Source of the DNA: Methylorubrum sp. B1-46
GTDB lineage: Bacteria > Pseudomonadota > Alphaproteobacteria > Rhizobiales > Beijerinckiaceae
DNA: 64,000 nt
Direction: 5' to 3'
Assembly (NCBI RefSeq): GCF_021117295.1
Contig: NZ_CP088247.1
Location: 4,479,001-4,543,000, forward strand
Under the pieces are notes generated by a model, which did not search any database, was not told the DNA's origin, and saw only the letters and a list, made by a program, of their open reading frames with translations. The position numbers were made by a program, and so were the translations under genes. Shown here piece by piece: positions 44,098 to 53,009 of the stretch; the stretch's first letter is position 1; the number at the start of each line of letters is the position of its first letter.

Positions 44098-45522
44098 ATG
44101 CCCGCGGGATTGACCACCAGGACGACGCCCATCCGCACCACGCATGACGGCCAGATCATCGAAAATCTGGATCTTTGGGTTTCCGACGGCGACGCCATCC
44201 GGGTCGAGCACGACGACGTCGTCATCCGCAACGTCACCATCCATCACGCCGACGGCCACGGCATCGTCGTCGAGGATGCGAGTGGCGTCAGCGTCGAGAA
44301 CAGCCTCATCGTCAATTCCGATCCGCCCGACGGCAATCAGGGCCTGTCCGGCGAGGCCACCGGCATCCGCGTCGTCAATTCACCCGACTTCACCGCCTCG
44401 CACGTGACGCTGCGCGACAGCGGCACCGGCATCTATCTCGGCCAGTCGCCGGGCGCGACGCTCTCCCACATCGAGGGCCACGACTTCCACGGGCTCTACC
44501 CGTCGGGCCAGTTCGTCCAGTTCTTCCAGTCGCCGGACGGCAGCCTCACGAATTTTGCCGTCGCCAACGATCCGAACGGATCGCATGTCGAGGACAACGT
44601 CTCGATCATCGACAGCCGGAACGTGACGATTTCGAATGGCGTGATCGACGGCAACAACTCGCCGAGCGGCGTCGGCGTGATGTTCGAGGGTGATTCTCAA
44701 GGAGGCCACGTCCAGAACGTCGACGTGATCCACATGGGCAATGGCGGCTTCTCGTCCTACTCCGACGACGTCACGTTCATCGACACCCGCTCCTTCGACA
44801 ACATCGCCGAAGACCAGGGCCGGGGGGACCCGCTCTCGAACGCCGTCATCTGGAACGCGAGCGGCGACAACGTGTCGATCGAAGACTCGACCTATACGGA
44901 TCCGGCGGTGGCCAACAACATCGCCTGGGGGCCGTCCTCGTCCGGTGCCGACGTGTCGGCGGCGCCGTCGGCCACGCCGATGGTACCGCTCCAGAACGTG
45001 TTCGACTGGGTGGCGGGCACGGTCGGCACCGTCGTCGGGATCGTCACCGGCAACGGCGCGTCACCGTCGGGCGGCGGCTCGCCCTCCGGCGCGGGCATCA
45101 ACCGCGACGGCACCGCCGCATCCGAGACCATGACCGGATCGAGTGCGGCCGACGACCTCGACGGGATGGGCGGCGATGACGGGCTCAACGGGCTCGCCGG
45201 CGACGACAACCTCTATGGCGGGGCCGGCAACGACCGGCTCGACGGCGGCAGCGGCACCGATCACCTGTGGGGCGGGGCGGGGGCCGACCGGTTCGCGTTC
45301 AAGGCCGGCAATGGCACCGATTGGGTCGAGGATTTCGAGAGCGGCGGCTCCGCTCACGACGTGATCGAGATCAGCCGGTCGATGTTCGGCTCGCTCAGTG
45401 CCGTCCTGGCCGCGGCGCAGGATGTCGGTGACGATGTGGCGATCCGCTCAGGGTCGGACACCCTCTGGCTCGCCGACACCGACAAGGCCGAATTGAACGC
45501 GGGCCATTTCCTGCTGGTCTGA
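44098..45522 (+). CDS. Right-handed beta-helix protein with C-terminal RTX repeats (paralog 2)
   Basis: 474 residues from the ATG at 44098 (MPAGLTTRTTPIRTTHDGQI). It has the same architecture as paralog 1: beta-helix to about residue 290 ([40 protein letters not shown]), a shorter Gly/Ser linker in place of the Pro/Ala one, and RTX repeats ([20 protein letters not shown], then [18 protein letters not shown]) ending FLLV. The tandem arrangement and shared leader element point to a local duplication followed by linker divergence. Secreted matrix or polysaccharide-active role inferred. It has its own AT-rich promoter region. Confidence 0.88.
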   Translation: MPAGLTTRTTPIRTTHDGQIIENLDLWVSDGDAIRVEHDDVVIRNVTIHHADGHGIVVEDASGVSVENSLIVNSDPPDGNQGLSGEATGIRVVNSPDFTASHVTLRDSGTGIYLGQSPGATLSHIEGHDFHGLYPSGQFVQFFQSPDGSLTNFAVANDPNGSHVEDNVSIIDSRNVTISNGVIDGNNSPSGVGVMFEGDSQGGHVQNVDVIHMGNGGFSSYSDDVTFIDTRSFDNIAEDQGRGDPLSNAVIWNASGDNVSIEDSTYTDPAVANNIAWGPSSSGADVSAAPSATPMVPLQNVFDWVAGTVGTVVGIVTGNGASPSGGGSPSGAGINRDGTAASETMTGSSAADDLDGMGGDDGLNGLAGDDNLYGGAGNDRLDGGSGTDHLWGGAGADRFAFKAGNGTDWVEDFESGGSAHDVIEISRSMFGSLSAVLAAAQDVGDDVAIRSGSDTLWLADTDKAELNAGHFLLV

Positions 45523-45609
45523 TCGCGATGTTCCTCGGAGAGGCGGGAGGCCCGGCCCTCCGCCTTGTCCTGAGAAGGCCGCTACGCGGCCGCTCATCAG
45601 ACTTCCGAT

Positions 45610-45684
45610 CGATGCCTTGGCGATCGATGCCTTGGCGATGGGTGCCTTGGCGATGGGTGCCTTGGCGATGGATGTCATGGGGGT
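45610..45684. repeat. 15-bp noncoding tandem repeat
   Basis: Units CGATGCCTTGGCGAT twice, GGGTGCCTTGGCGAT twice, then a decayed fifth unit. It lies between convergent genes. Confidence 0.85.
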
Positions 45685-45790
45685 TCGCTGATCAGCGCCC
45701 CGTCATCGCGAGGCTGGATCGCTCGGGCCGAGCCTTGCGATGACGGAGTGATCCAGTCTCCGCTTGATCAAAGCAGGGATCGAATCAGCC

Positions 45791-45853
45791 AGCCCGCGCG
45801 GCGCTTGAGCGATGACCAAATCCGCCATCCCGAAGGGATCCCCCGGATTTGGT
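45791..45853. repeat. Intergenic palindromic repeat, family C copy 2
   Basis: CCCGCGCGGCGCTTGAGCGA, then ACCAAATCC, ATCCCGAAGGGAT and GGATTTGGT. Same block as 24936-24995, again preceded by a CGCTTGATyAAAGC sequence and between convergent genes. Confidence 0.8.
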
Positions 45854-45881
45854 ATGAGGCCGCGGATCGAACGGGATCGGT

Positions 45882-46145
45882 TCAGCGGTTGTCCTCGAAA
45901 ATCTCGTGCCGACCGCTTTCCATGCCATCCCTGCGCGGCTGGCAGGCGGCCAGAATTCCCTCGATCCCGGCGCGGAACGCGGCGAGCGTGCCCAGCGGCC
46001 GGGCGCAGCCGCCGCAGGCGATCGCGGCTTCCGCGGTCGGGTCCGCCGGCCAGGTGACGGCGGGGGAGCCGCAGGCCGCGCAGGCGAAGCTCCCCGCGCT
46101 CACGAGGATCGCCGCCCCCAAATCGGCTGCGGCCTGGGCGCCCAT
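45882..46145 (-). CDS. Small zinc-ribbon-like protein coupled to the Wzc-like gene
   Basis: 87 residues; its ATG overlaps the stop of the Wzc-like gene (TGATG), so reinitiation is likely. Two CxxC pairs (FACAACGSPAV and IACGGCARPLG) spaced 21 residues apart would make one zinc ribbon. A further Cys lies in GILAACQPRRDG. The rest is Ala-rich with an acidic tail (HEIFEDNR). No family recognised. As the last gene of the exopolysaccharide operon it could be a regulator or partner of the upstream co-polymerase; that is inference. Confidence 0.7.
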   Translation of the reverse strand: MGAQAAADLGAAILVSAGSFACAACGSPAVTWPADPTAEAAIACGGCARPLGTLAAFRAGIEGILAACQPRRDGMESGRHEIFEDNR

Positions 46146-48343
46146 CAGGCGCTGTTCCTGTAGTAATGCGAGAAGTCGCGGTAGAGCGTGCCGCGGTCCG
46201 CCGCCCGGCCCTGGTGGCGCTTGAGGTCGACCTTGTTCAGGACGAGACCGGCCACCGTCAGACCGAGCCGGCGCATATAGGCGAGGCTCGCGGTGACCGC
46301 CGCCTTCTGGGTGCCGTGCCAGGCCACGACGTGGACCACGGCGTCGGCGTGCTGGCGCAGGAGCGCCACGTCGCCGAGCAGCAGCACCGGGGGCACCTCG
46401 ACTAGGATCACGTCGTAGCGCTCGCGCGCCTCCCGCACGAGCATGCCGAAGGTCGGCTCGGCGTAGATGTCGTGCCCGTCCTTGAGACCGGAGACGCGGC
46501 GGATGGTCGAGATGCGGCCCTCCGCCTCCTCGTCCTCCGTCTCGGGGCCGGACGTGCCGAGGCGGGCATCCTCGATCGCGGCGCGGCGGGGCGAGCCGTC
46601 GAGGATCAGCACCCGGCGCCCCATGGCGGCGAGCGAGCGCGCTACCGAGCGGGCGACCACGGACTTGCCCTCGCCCGGCATCGCCGAGGTGACGAGGACG
46701 ACCTTGAGCGGTTCGCGCACGGCGACGAGCTCGGCCACCGCCGCCCGCACGGCCTCGCGGAAGACGAGGTCCTGCTCCAGGCGCTCGCCCGAATGCTCGC
46801 CCGCCGGCCGGCTCGGCAGCAGCGCGAGGCAGGGCAGGCCGGTCTCGGCCTCCATCTCGCCCTGGCTGCGGTAGCCGCGGTCGCGGCGGTCGAGCGCCAG
46901 CGCCAGCACCGAGCCGGCCCCGGCGCCGGCAAACAGGCCGAGGCCGAGCACGAGGCCGAGGCCGGGGCCGGTGGGCAGGGTCGGCACCTTGGCCGGCGCC
47001 AGCATCTGCGCCATCACCGGCTTGAGTTCGCTGAGCGCATTGGCGGTCTGGTAGCCCTCGTCGAGGACGCGCAGGCGGTCGCGGGCGGCGGTGGCATCGG
47101 CCTGCAACGCGCGCAGCTTCGATTCGAGCGCCTTGCTCTCGATCAGCGAGCGGCGCACGGTCGCGACCCGCGCCTCGGCCGAGGCTTCGAGCCCGCGGGC
47201 GGCGCCGAGATCGACCTCGACCAGTTTCAGCACCTCGGCCATGCGGGCCTGGAGCCGCTGCTGCAGCGCGGCGATCGAGGCCTTGAGCCGCAGCACGCTC
47301 GGGTGGTTGTCGCCGGAGACCGCGGTGAGCTGCTCCAGCTCCTGGCGCAGCTTGCTGTCGTCGGCCAGCATCTGCTGGATCACCGGCGAGATCGTCGTGT
47401 CGGCGGCGTTCGGCACGCCGCCGAAGCGCATCACGTCCCCGGCGCGCTGCAGCCGTGCCTCTTCGGCCAGCCGCTTGGCCGAGGCGCTGGAGAGTTCGGT
47501 CAGGGCATCGCGCAATTGCTGCTCGCGCAGGTCCACGCCCTCGCGCACCGACTCGACGAAGCCGGTGCGCTTGCGGAAGGCATCGATCTCGCCTTCCAGC
47601 CGCGCGAGTTCGCCGCGCGAGACCTGGATCTGCTCGGCATACCACCGGCTCGCCCGCTCGGTGGCGAGGGAGGCCGCCTGCATTTTACGGGCGAGATACT
47701 CGGTGGCGAAGGTGTTGGCGGTCTCGGCCGCCCGCCGCGGATCGCGGTCGCGGTATCCGATGGTGATCAGATAGGCCTTGGCGTCGTTGCCGACGGTGAG
47801 CCCGCGCAGGAGCCCCTGCGCCCGGGCGTCCCGCTCGGTCTCCTGCTGCGTGGTCGCCTGCTGCGTCGTTTCCCCTTGGCGGGAGCCGGGAGGCGCGGGC
47901 AAAGCCGCCTGGACTCGGGTCTCGAGGGCCTGGCGCAGGGAGGCGACCCATCCCGCCGGCGGCTCCTTGGCCGCGTGCTCCGCTTTGGGCCCTTCGGTCT
48001 CGAGCCGGCCCGCCACCGCCTGCGCGATGGCGAACGAGCGGATGATGCGCGCCTCGCTCTCCACCACCGAGGCCGGCTCCAGGGCGATCTGCGGGCCGGA
48101 CTTGCCGGTCCCGCGCACGTCCTGGGTCTGGCCGAAATCGAACTGGAGCAGCACCTCGGCGACGTAGCTCGGCGGCAGGGCGAGCGAGGCCGCCCCGGCC
48201 GCCAGCGCCGACAGGCCGGCGATCGCGGCGATCATCAGCTTGCGGCGCCACAGCACCGCGAGGGCGTGCCCGGTGACCGCCTCGTAATGGGCGGTGAGCG
48301 AGGGCCGAGCGCCGGGCGGGTCGGCTTCGTGGAACGGGTCCAT
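46145..48343 (-). CDS. Wzc/GumC-like polysaccharide co-polymerase with degenerate tyrosine-kinase domain
   Basis: 732 residues. The N-terminal Wzz domain has TM1 (LMIAAIAGLSALAAGAASLA, about 38-58). A long periplasmic coiled coil runs about 190-440, and TM2 is about 470-500 (GPGLGLVLGLGLFAGAGAGS). The C-terminal P-loop domain has Walker A SAMPGEGKS (about 553-561). The usual Walker A' DADxR reads LDGSPRR, and the Walker B Asp (IIDxPP) reads LVEVPPV. The tail still has tyrosines (TLYRDFSHYYRN). The domain is also short between A' and B. It controls chain length and export with the Wza-like protein at 53416. Kinase activity is doubtful. Confidence 0.88.
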   Translation of the reverse strand: MDPFHEADPPGARPSLTAHYEAVTGHALAVLWRRKLMIAAIAGLSALAAGAASLALPPSYVAEVLLQFDFGQTQDVRGTGKSGPQIALEPASVVESEARIIRSFAIAQAVAGRLETEGPKAEHAAKEPPAGWVASLRQALETRVQAALPAPPGSRQGETTQQATTQQETERDARAQGLLRGLTVGNDAKAYLITIGYRDRDPRRAAETANTFATEYLARKMQAASLATERASRWYAEQIQVSRGELARLEGEIDAFRKRTGFVESVREGVDLREQQLRDALTELSSASAKRLAEEARLQRAGDVMRFGGVPNAADTTISPVIQQMLADDSKLRQELEQLTAVSGDNHPSVLRLKASIAALQQRLQARMAEVLKLVEVDLGAARGLEASAEARVATVRRSLIESKALESKLRALQADATAARDRLRVLDEGYQTANALSELKPVMAQMLAPAKVPTLPTGPGLGLVLGLGLFAGAGAGSVLALALDRRDRGYRSQGEMEAETGLPCLALLPSRPAGEHSGERLEQDLVFREAVRAAVAELVAVREPLKVVLVTSAMPGEGKSVVARSVARSLAAMGRRVLILDGSPRRAAIEDARLGTSGPETEDEEAEGRISTIRRVSGLKDGHDIYAEPTFGMLVREARERYDVILVEVPPVLLLGDVALLRQHADAVVHVVAWHGTQKAAVTASLAYMRRLGLTVAGLVLNKVDLKRHQGRAADRGTLYRDFSHYYRNSA

Positions 48344-48414
48344 GGGTCACGCCTGCATCGGTGTCGAAAGGGAGCGTGTCGGGGAGCGGGGGCGAGGGAC
48401 CGCAAGGTCCCTCG

Positions 48415-49983
48415 TCAGCGGGCACCTTTGGCGGTGAGCACCGCCGGCACCGTTTCGAGGAGGATGTACAGGTCGATCCAGATCGACCAGTTGCGGATGT
48501 AGAAGCTGTCCTGCTGCTCCTGGACCGCGAGGTCGCCGTCGCTGCGGGCCGAGATCTGCCACAGCCCGGTCAGGCCCGGCGGCACGCTCGCCCGCAGCGC
48601 CTGGAAGGTCGGGCCGAAGCGCTCGGTGTGGTAGGCCGGGAAGGGCCGCGGCCCGACCACGCTCATGTCGCCGCGCAGCACGTTGAGCAGTTGCGGCAGC
48701 TCGTCGAGGCTGGTGCGGCGGATGAAGCCGCCGATGCCGGGCAGGACGCGCGGATCGTCGCGCAGCTTGCAGAACCGCTCCCACTCGTGCCGGGCGGCCT
48801 CGTCGGCGGCGAGGTGGTCGGCCAGACGCGCCTCCGCGTCGCGGAACATGCTGCGCAGCTTGTACACGCGGATGGTGCGGCCATCGCGCCCGACGCGGGG
48901 CTGGACGTAGAAGGCAGGCCCCGGATCGGCGAGCTTCACCGCCAGCGCCAGCACGCCGATCAGCGGCCCGAACAGGAGGAGCGCGGGCAGCGCCACGGCA
49001 AGATCGAGGGCGCGCTTGAGGCGCAGGTTGTGCGGCAGGAAGATCGCCCGGCGCACCACGAGCCCGACCACCGAGCCGAGGCACCGGGTCTGGAGGCGCA
49101 CGGTCTCCACCTCCGGCGCGTGGTGGGCGACGATGACCTGCCGGAACGGATGCCGGGTCAGCCAGGCGAAGCGGTCGGGGGCGCGCTCGCCCGGCGTGCA
49201 GATCGCGACCTCGGCCGCCGCCAGCAGCTCCGCCATGCGCTCCGACAGATTCTCCGCCGCGCGCCCCGGCTCCTCGGCCGGCCCCGGCGGCACGGTGCGC
49301 AAGGGCTGGACGCGAAAGGGTTCGACGTGGAACGGCTCGACCGCTTGATCGGGGGCGCGGACGATGCCGATCGGCCGCAGGCCGAGTTCCGGCCGCGCGG
49401 CGAGGCTGCGGGCGAGTTCCACCGCGCCCTCGCCGTAGACGATGGTCGCCGCCCCCCACACGCCCCGTCGGACGAGCCGCGCACGCACGAACCCCTCCGC
49501 GTAGTGCCCGAGCGGAATCGAGAAGAGGGCGGCGATTCCGGCGGCGGTCCAGAGCCACGGCGAGGCCCCGCCGCCGACCAGCACGGCCGCGCCGAACGCG
49601 AAGGCGGCGGCGAGACCGCGGCGGCGCAGCCGCTCGATCGGCTCCGCCTCGATCGGTTCGTAGAGCCCGCACAGGGCCAGGGTGCCGATCTGCAGGGCGC
49701 ACCAGCCGATCAGCGGGGCCGGGGCGAGACCGGGAAGGGCCCCGGCCGCGGCCATGACGGCCAGGCTCGCCCCGCAGGCGGCCAGCACGGCGGCGACGTC
49801 GCCGCCGATGAGGGCGCCGGTGACGGTCAGGCGCCGGGCCCAGGCGGCCGCCTCGGAGCGTCCGGGCCGGGCCGGGCCGAGACGCTCCTGAAGCCGCTCC
49901 TGCAGCCGGTCCTGCGCACGCTCCTGCCAGCTCGGCCCCCCGGCCGGCAGGAGGCCGGTGTTGACGACATCGACGTCCGGCAT
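48415..49983 (-). CDS. Initiating sugar-phosphate transferase (WbaP/GumD/ExoY family)
   Basis: 522 residues. The N-terminal half has about four to five TM segments and a CoA-binding-like middle domain (TIVYGEGAVELARSLAARPE). The catalytic Bac_transf domain has LKRALDLAVALPALLLFGPL, then RVGRDGRTIRVYKLRSM (KxRSM), then FIRRTSLDELPQLLNVLRGD and MSVVGPRPFPAYH, then PGLTGLWQISARSD. It attaches the first hexose-1-phosphate to undecaprenyl phosphate, starting the repeat unit; glucose or galactose is usual, but the sugar is not readable. It sits between the epimerase and the Wzc-like gene, same strand, spacing 63-71 bases. Confidence 0.93.
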   Translation of the reverse strand: MPDVDVVNTGLLPAGGPSWQERAQDRLQERLQERLGPARPGRSEAAAWARRLTVTGALIGGDVAAVLAACGASLAVMAAAGALPGLAPAPLIGWCALQIGTLALCGLYEPIEAEPIERLRRRGLAAAFAFGAAVLVGGGASPWLWTAAGIAALFSIPLGHYAEGFVRARLVRRGVWGAATIVYGEGAVELARSLAARPELGLRPIGIVRAPDQAVEPFHVEPFRVQPLRTVPPGPAEEPGRAAENLSERMAELLAAAEVAICTPGERAPDRFAWLTRHPFRQVIVAHHAPEVETVRLQTRCLGSVVGLVVRRAIFLPHNLRLKRALDLAVALPALLLFGPLIGVLALAVKLADPGPAFYVQPRVGRDGRTIRVYKLRSMFRDAEARLADHLAADEAARHEWERFCKLRDDPRVLPGIGGFIRRTSLDELPQLLNVLRGDMSVVGPRPFPAYHTERFGPTFQALRASVPPGLTGLWQISARSDGDLAVQEQQDSFYIRNWSIWIDLYILLETVPAVLTAKGAR

Positions 49984-50046
49984 GGATTCGCTCGCGCTGC
50001 ACTGCCTGCGGGGAGGGAGGGACGGTCGGCCGGCCTACTCTGCGGC

Positions 50047-51045
50047 CTACTCGGCGGCTTGCCTCGGGGCGGCGTCCGCCTCCCGCTGCGCCTCCTGAAT
50101 CTGCGCCTCGATCCAGCGGTAGGTGGGCTTCAGGCCCTCGCGCAGGTGGATGCCCGGCTCCCAGCCCAGGACCTCGCGCAGGCGGGTGTTGTCGCTGTTG
50201 CGCCCGCGCACGCCCTGCGGCTTGCTCAGGTCGAACGACTTGTTGATCGTCTTGCCGGCGACGTCGGCCACGAGATCGACGAGGCCGCTGATGTTGACGA
50301 GCTCGTCCGTGCCGAGGTTGAGCGGCCCGTGATGGTCCGACTGCATGATCCGGTAGATGCCCTCGACGCAGTCGTCCACGTACATGAACGAGCGGGTCTG
50401 CTGGCCGTCGCCCCAGATCTCGATCGTGCCGCCGTCGGGCGTATGCGCGACCTTGCGGCAGATCGCGGCCGGCGCCTTCTCCTTGCCGCCGTCATAGGTA
50501 CCGTTGGGCCCGTAGACGTTGTGGAAGCGGACGGAGCGGGTCGGGAAGCCGTAATCCTCGGTGAAGTACTGGCAGAGCTTCTCCGTGTAGAGCTTCTCCA
50601 GGCCGTAGCCCTCCTCGGGGGCGGCCGGGAAGGCGTCCTCCTCCTTGAGCGGGATCACGCTCGGCACGTCCTGGAGGTGCTGCGGGTAGACGCAGGCCGA
50701 GGACGAGAACAGGAACCGCTCGACCCGCGCGTCGAAGGCCGCCTTCAGCATCTGCGCGCTGATCATCGTGTTGTTGAAGGTGATCGAGGCGTGTGCGCCG
50801 GAGATGTAGCCGATGCCGCCCATGTCGGCGGCGAGGTTGTAGACCTCGTCGACGCCTTTGACCGCCTCGCGGCACTCGTCGAAGGAGCGCAGATCGGCGA
50901 GCATGAACTCGTCCGCGTCGCTCGGGCCGAAATCGGGATATTTGATATCGACGCCGCGGACATGATAGCCGTGGCGACGCAAGTACGTCACCAGATGTCC
51001 ACCAATGAAACCGCCGGCCCCGGTGACAACTGCGCTCTTCGACAT
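50047..51045 (-). CDS. GDP-mannose 3,5-epimerase-like NAD-dependent epimerase
   Basis: 332 residues from the ATG at 51045, with AAAGG nine bases upstream; a GTG at 51072 is an alternative. Extended SDR fold: AVVTGAGGFIGGHLV binds NAD, the Ser/Tyr/Lys active site is FLFSSSACVYP and GYGLEKLYTEK. NLAADMGGIGYISGAHASIT is the signature of GDP-mannose 3,5-epimerase rather than of UDP-glucose epimerases. Other supporting parts are RFHNVYGPNGTYDGGKEKAP and EIWGDGQQTRSFMYVDDCVE. The product would be GDP-L-galactose (or gulose) from GDP-mannose, consistent with ManC and the phosphohexomutase nearby. It follows the WecG/TagA gene by 174 bases. Confidence 0.85.
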   Translation of the reverse strand: MSKSAVVTGAGGFIGGHLVTYLRRHGYHVRGVDIKYPDFGPSDADEFMLADLRSFDECREAVKGVDEVYNLAADMGGIGYISGAHASITFNNTMISAQMLKAAFDARVERFLFSSSACVYPQHLQDVPSVIPLKEEDAFPAAPEEGYGLEKLYTEKLCQYFTEDYGFPTRSVRFHNVYGPNGTYDGGKEKAPAAICRKVAHTPDGGTIEIWGDGQQTRSFMYVDDCVEGIYRIMQSDHHGPLNLGTDELVNISGLVDLVADVAGKTINKSFDLSKPQGVRGRNSDNTRLREVLGWEPGIHLREGLKPTYRWIEAQIQEAQREADAAPRQAAE

Positions 51046-51219
51046 GGTTTTGACGCCTTTCTGCTTCGGCACTTCGATTCTTATTTCGTGGATCGACTAA
51101 GCATATCTTCTCGATGGGCGATCATACTTTCGCGCTCATCTAGCCCTTCGGAGTGCCTGGCGGGGCTTCCGATCATCGGGTGCGCTCCCGCCGGGCGGCG
51201 GGCGTTTCGTGAGAGACAC

Positions 51220-52011
51220 TCAGAAGGAGCGCCGCGGCCGCGCCGGTGCCGGCCGCGACGTGCTCGCGAGCTGGACCGAGGCGCGCAGGATGAATTCCGG
51301 CACGATCCGCCCGTAGCGCCGCCCCAGCCGCCGCGGCTCGGTGCCGAGGCGGAAGGCCCATTCGAGCCCGCGCCGCTGCATCCAGACCGGCGCCTGCCGC
51401 TTGGTGCCGGCGAGAAAGTCGAAGGCCGCGCCGACGCCGACCATGACCGGCACCTCCAGCCGCTCGCGGTGGCGCGCCATCCAGTATTCCTGCTTCGGGG
51501 TCGAGAGCCCCACCCACAGGATGTCGGGCTTGGCCGCGTTGATGCGAGCGACGATGCCGGCGTCCTCCTCCGGAGTCGTCGGGCGGAAGGGGGGCGAGAA
51601 GGTGCCGGCGACGGGCAGTTCCGGGAACTGCTCGGTGAGGCGCGCGGCCAGCCGCTCGGGCAGACCGGAGGCACCTCCGAAGTAGTATTGCCGGTAGCCC
51701 TTGCGCGCCGACAGGGCTGTGAGCGCGCGCATCAGGTCGGGCCCGTAGACCCTTTGCGTGCGCGGGAAGCCGAGCCGGCGCGCCATGAAGACCAGCGGCA
51801 TCCCGTCCGGCGTGACGAGGCCGGCTCCCTCGTGGATCGCCCGCAGGGTGCGATCGGTCTGGCACTCGATGACGCCGTGGGCGCCGGTGATGCAGACGTA
51901 GTGGCGCTGGCGGCCGAGGATCCAACCCTCGACCGCCGCCACCGCATCGTCCAGGGTGATCGCGCTGACCGGCACCCCCAGGATCGGAACGCGGGGAAGC
52001 GGCGCGCTCAT
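51220..52011 (-). CDS. WecG/TagA/CpsF-family glycosyltransferase
   Basis: 263 residues from the ATG at 52011, overlapping the UXS-like stop by four bases. The family (GT26) features are [92 protein letters not shown] and [20 protein letters not shown], with the catalytic Asp in TPDG. Relatives add N-acetylmannosaminuronic acid, ManNAc or glucuronic acid to a lipid-linked sugar, so this enzyme probably adds the second or later sugar of the repeat unit. The sugar cannot be read from sequence. Confidence 0.93.
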   Translation of the reverse strand: MSAPLPRVPILGVPVSAITLDDAVAAVEGWILGRQRHYVCITGAHGVIECQTDRTLRAIHEGAGLVTPDGMPLVFMARRLGFPRTQRVYGPDLMRALTALSARKGYRQYYFGGASGLPERLAARLTEQFPELPVAGTFSPPFRPTTPEEDAGIVARINAAKPDILWVGLSTPKQEYWMARHRERLEVPVMVGVGAAFDFLAGTKRQAPVWMQRRGLEWAFRLGTEPRRLGRRYGRIVPEFILRASVQLASTSRPAPARPRRSF

Positions 52012-53009
52012 GAGCCGGTCTTCGCGAGTTCCGGCAGCGCCGGCTCGAACGGGGTCACGCTCGAGGCGGAGGCCGAGAGCAGCGTCTCGAAATAGGCGAT
52101 GGTCTTCATCAGACCCTCGTCGAGATCGACCTTCGGGCTCCAGTGCAGCATCGCCTTCGCCCGGCTGATGTCGGGGCAGCGCTGGCGCGGATCGTCCTGC
52201 GGCAGCGGGCGGTAGACGATCTCCGAGCGCGAGCCGGTGAGCGCGATGATCCGTTGGGCGATCTCGGCGATCGTCACCTCGGTCGGGTTGCCGAGATTGA
52301 CCGCGCCGTCCAGCGTGCCCTCGACGTTCATCAGGCGCATCAGCCCCTCGACGAGATCGTCGACGAAGCAGAAGGCCCGGGTCTGGCGGCCGTCGCCGTA
52401 GAGGGTGATCGGCTCGCCCCGCAGCGCCTGCACCACGAAGTTCGACACCACCCGGCCGTCGTCGCGGTTCATCCGCGGCCCGTAGGTGTTGAAGATGCGC
52501 GCCACCCGGATCGGCACGTGGTGCCGGCGCTGGTAGTCGAAGAACAGGGTCTCGGCGCAGCGCTTGCCCTCGTCGTAGCAGGCGCGCGGGCCGCTGACGC
52601 TGACGAGGCCGCGATAGTCTTCGGGCTGCGGATGCACGTCCGGATCGCCGTAGATCTCGCTGGTGGAGGCCTGGAGGATCGGGATGCCGAGCCGCTTGGC
52701 GAGCCCGAGCATGTTGATCGCCCCGAGCACGCTCGTCTTCGTCGTCTGCACCGGATCGCGCTGGTAGTGGACCGGGGAGGCGGGGCAGGCGAGATTGTAG
52801 ATCTCGTCCACCTCGACGTAGAGCGGGAAGGTCACGTCGTGGCGCATGACCTCGAAGCGCGGGTTGCCCAGGTGCCCTGCGAGGTTCGACCGGTCTCCCG
52901 TGTAGAAATTGTCGACGGCGAGCACGTCGTGCCCCTGCGCCACCAGTCGATCGCACAGGTGGCTGCCGACAAATCCGGCCCCACCTGTCACGAGAATACG
53001 CTTCTTCAT
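52008..53009 (-). CDS. UDP-glucuronate decarboxylase (UDP-xylose synthase type)
   Basis: 333 residues, extended SDR. NAD site [23 protein letters not shown] hallmarks: [77 protein letters not shown] (Tyr-x3-Lys), [20 protein letters not shown] and [20 protein letters not shown]. It would decarboxylate UDP-glucuronate to UDP-xylose in the cytosol, supplying a pentose for the exopolysaccharide. It is the first minus-strand gene of the block, divergent from the Wza-like gene. No UDP-glucose dehydrogenase is present in the window. Confidence 0.92.
   Translation of the reverse strand: MKKRILVTGGAGFVGSHLCDRLVAQGHDVLAVDNFYTGDRSNLAGHLGNPRFEVMRHDVTFPLYVEVDEIYNLACPASPVHYQRDPVQTTKTSVLGAINMLGLAKRLGIPILQASTSEIYGDPDVHPQPEDYRGLVSVSGPRACYDEGKRCAETLFFDYQRRHHVPIRVARIFNTYGPRMNRDDGRVVSNFVVQALRGEPITLYGDGRQTRAFCFVDDLVEGLMRLMNVEGTLDGAVNLGNPTEVTIAEIAQRIIALTGSRSEIVYRPLPQDDPRQRCPDISRAKAMLHWSPKVDLDEGLMKTIAYFETLLSASASSVTPFEPALPELAKTGS

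Larger units (their letters stand above)
45523..45881. other. Convergent intergenic region with tandem repeat and palindrome
   Basis: 359 bases between paralog 2 and the zinc-ribbon gene. It holds the 15-bp tandem repeat (45610-45684) and family C copy 2 (45791-45853). No convincing gene; a short minus-strand frame with IAKAP repeats is produced by the tandem repeat. Confidence 0.6.

Noticed and set aside
45448..45678. A 76-codon minus-strand frame with IAKAP/IAKAS repeats
   Set aside because: The repeats come from the 15-bp noncoding tandem repeat, and the frame runs into the end of the RTX gene.
45610..45684. Tandem repeat considered as a CRISPR array
   Set aside because: The units are contiguous with no spacers, only 15 bp, and no cas genes are present.
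48361..52095. A 1244-codon plus-strand open frame across the exopolysaccharide genes
   Set aside because: It is antisense to four well-supported genes, with shadow composition and no motifs.
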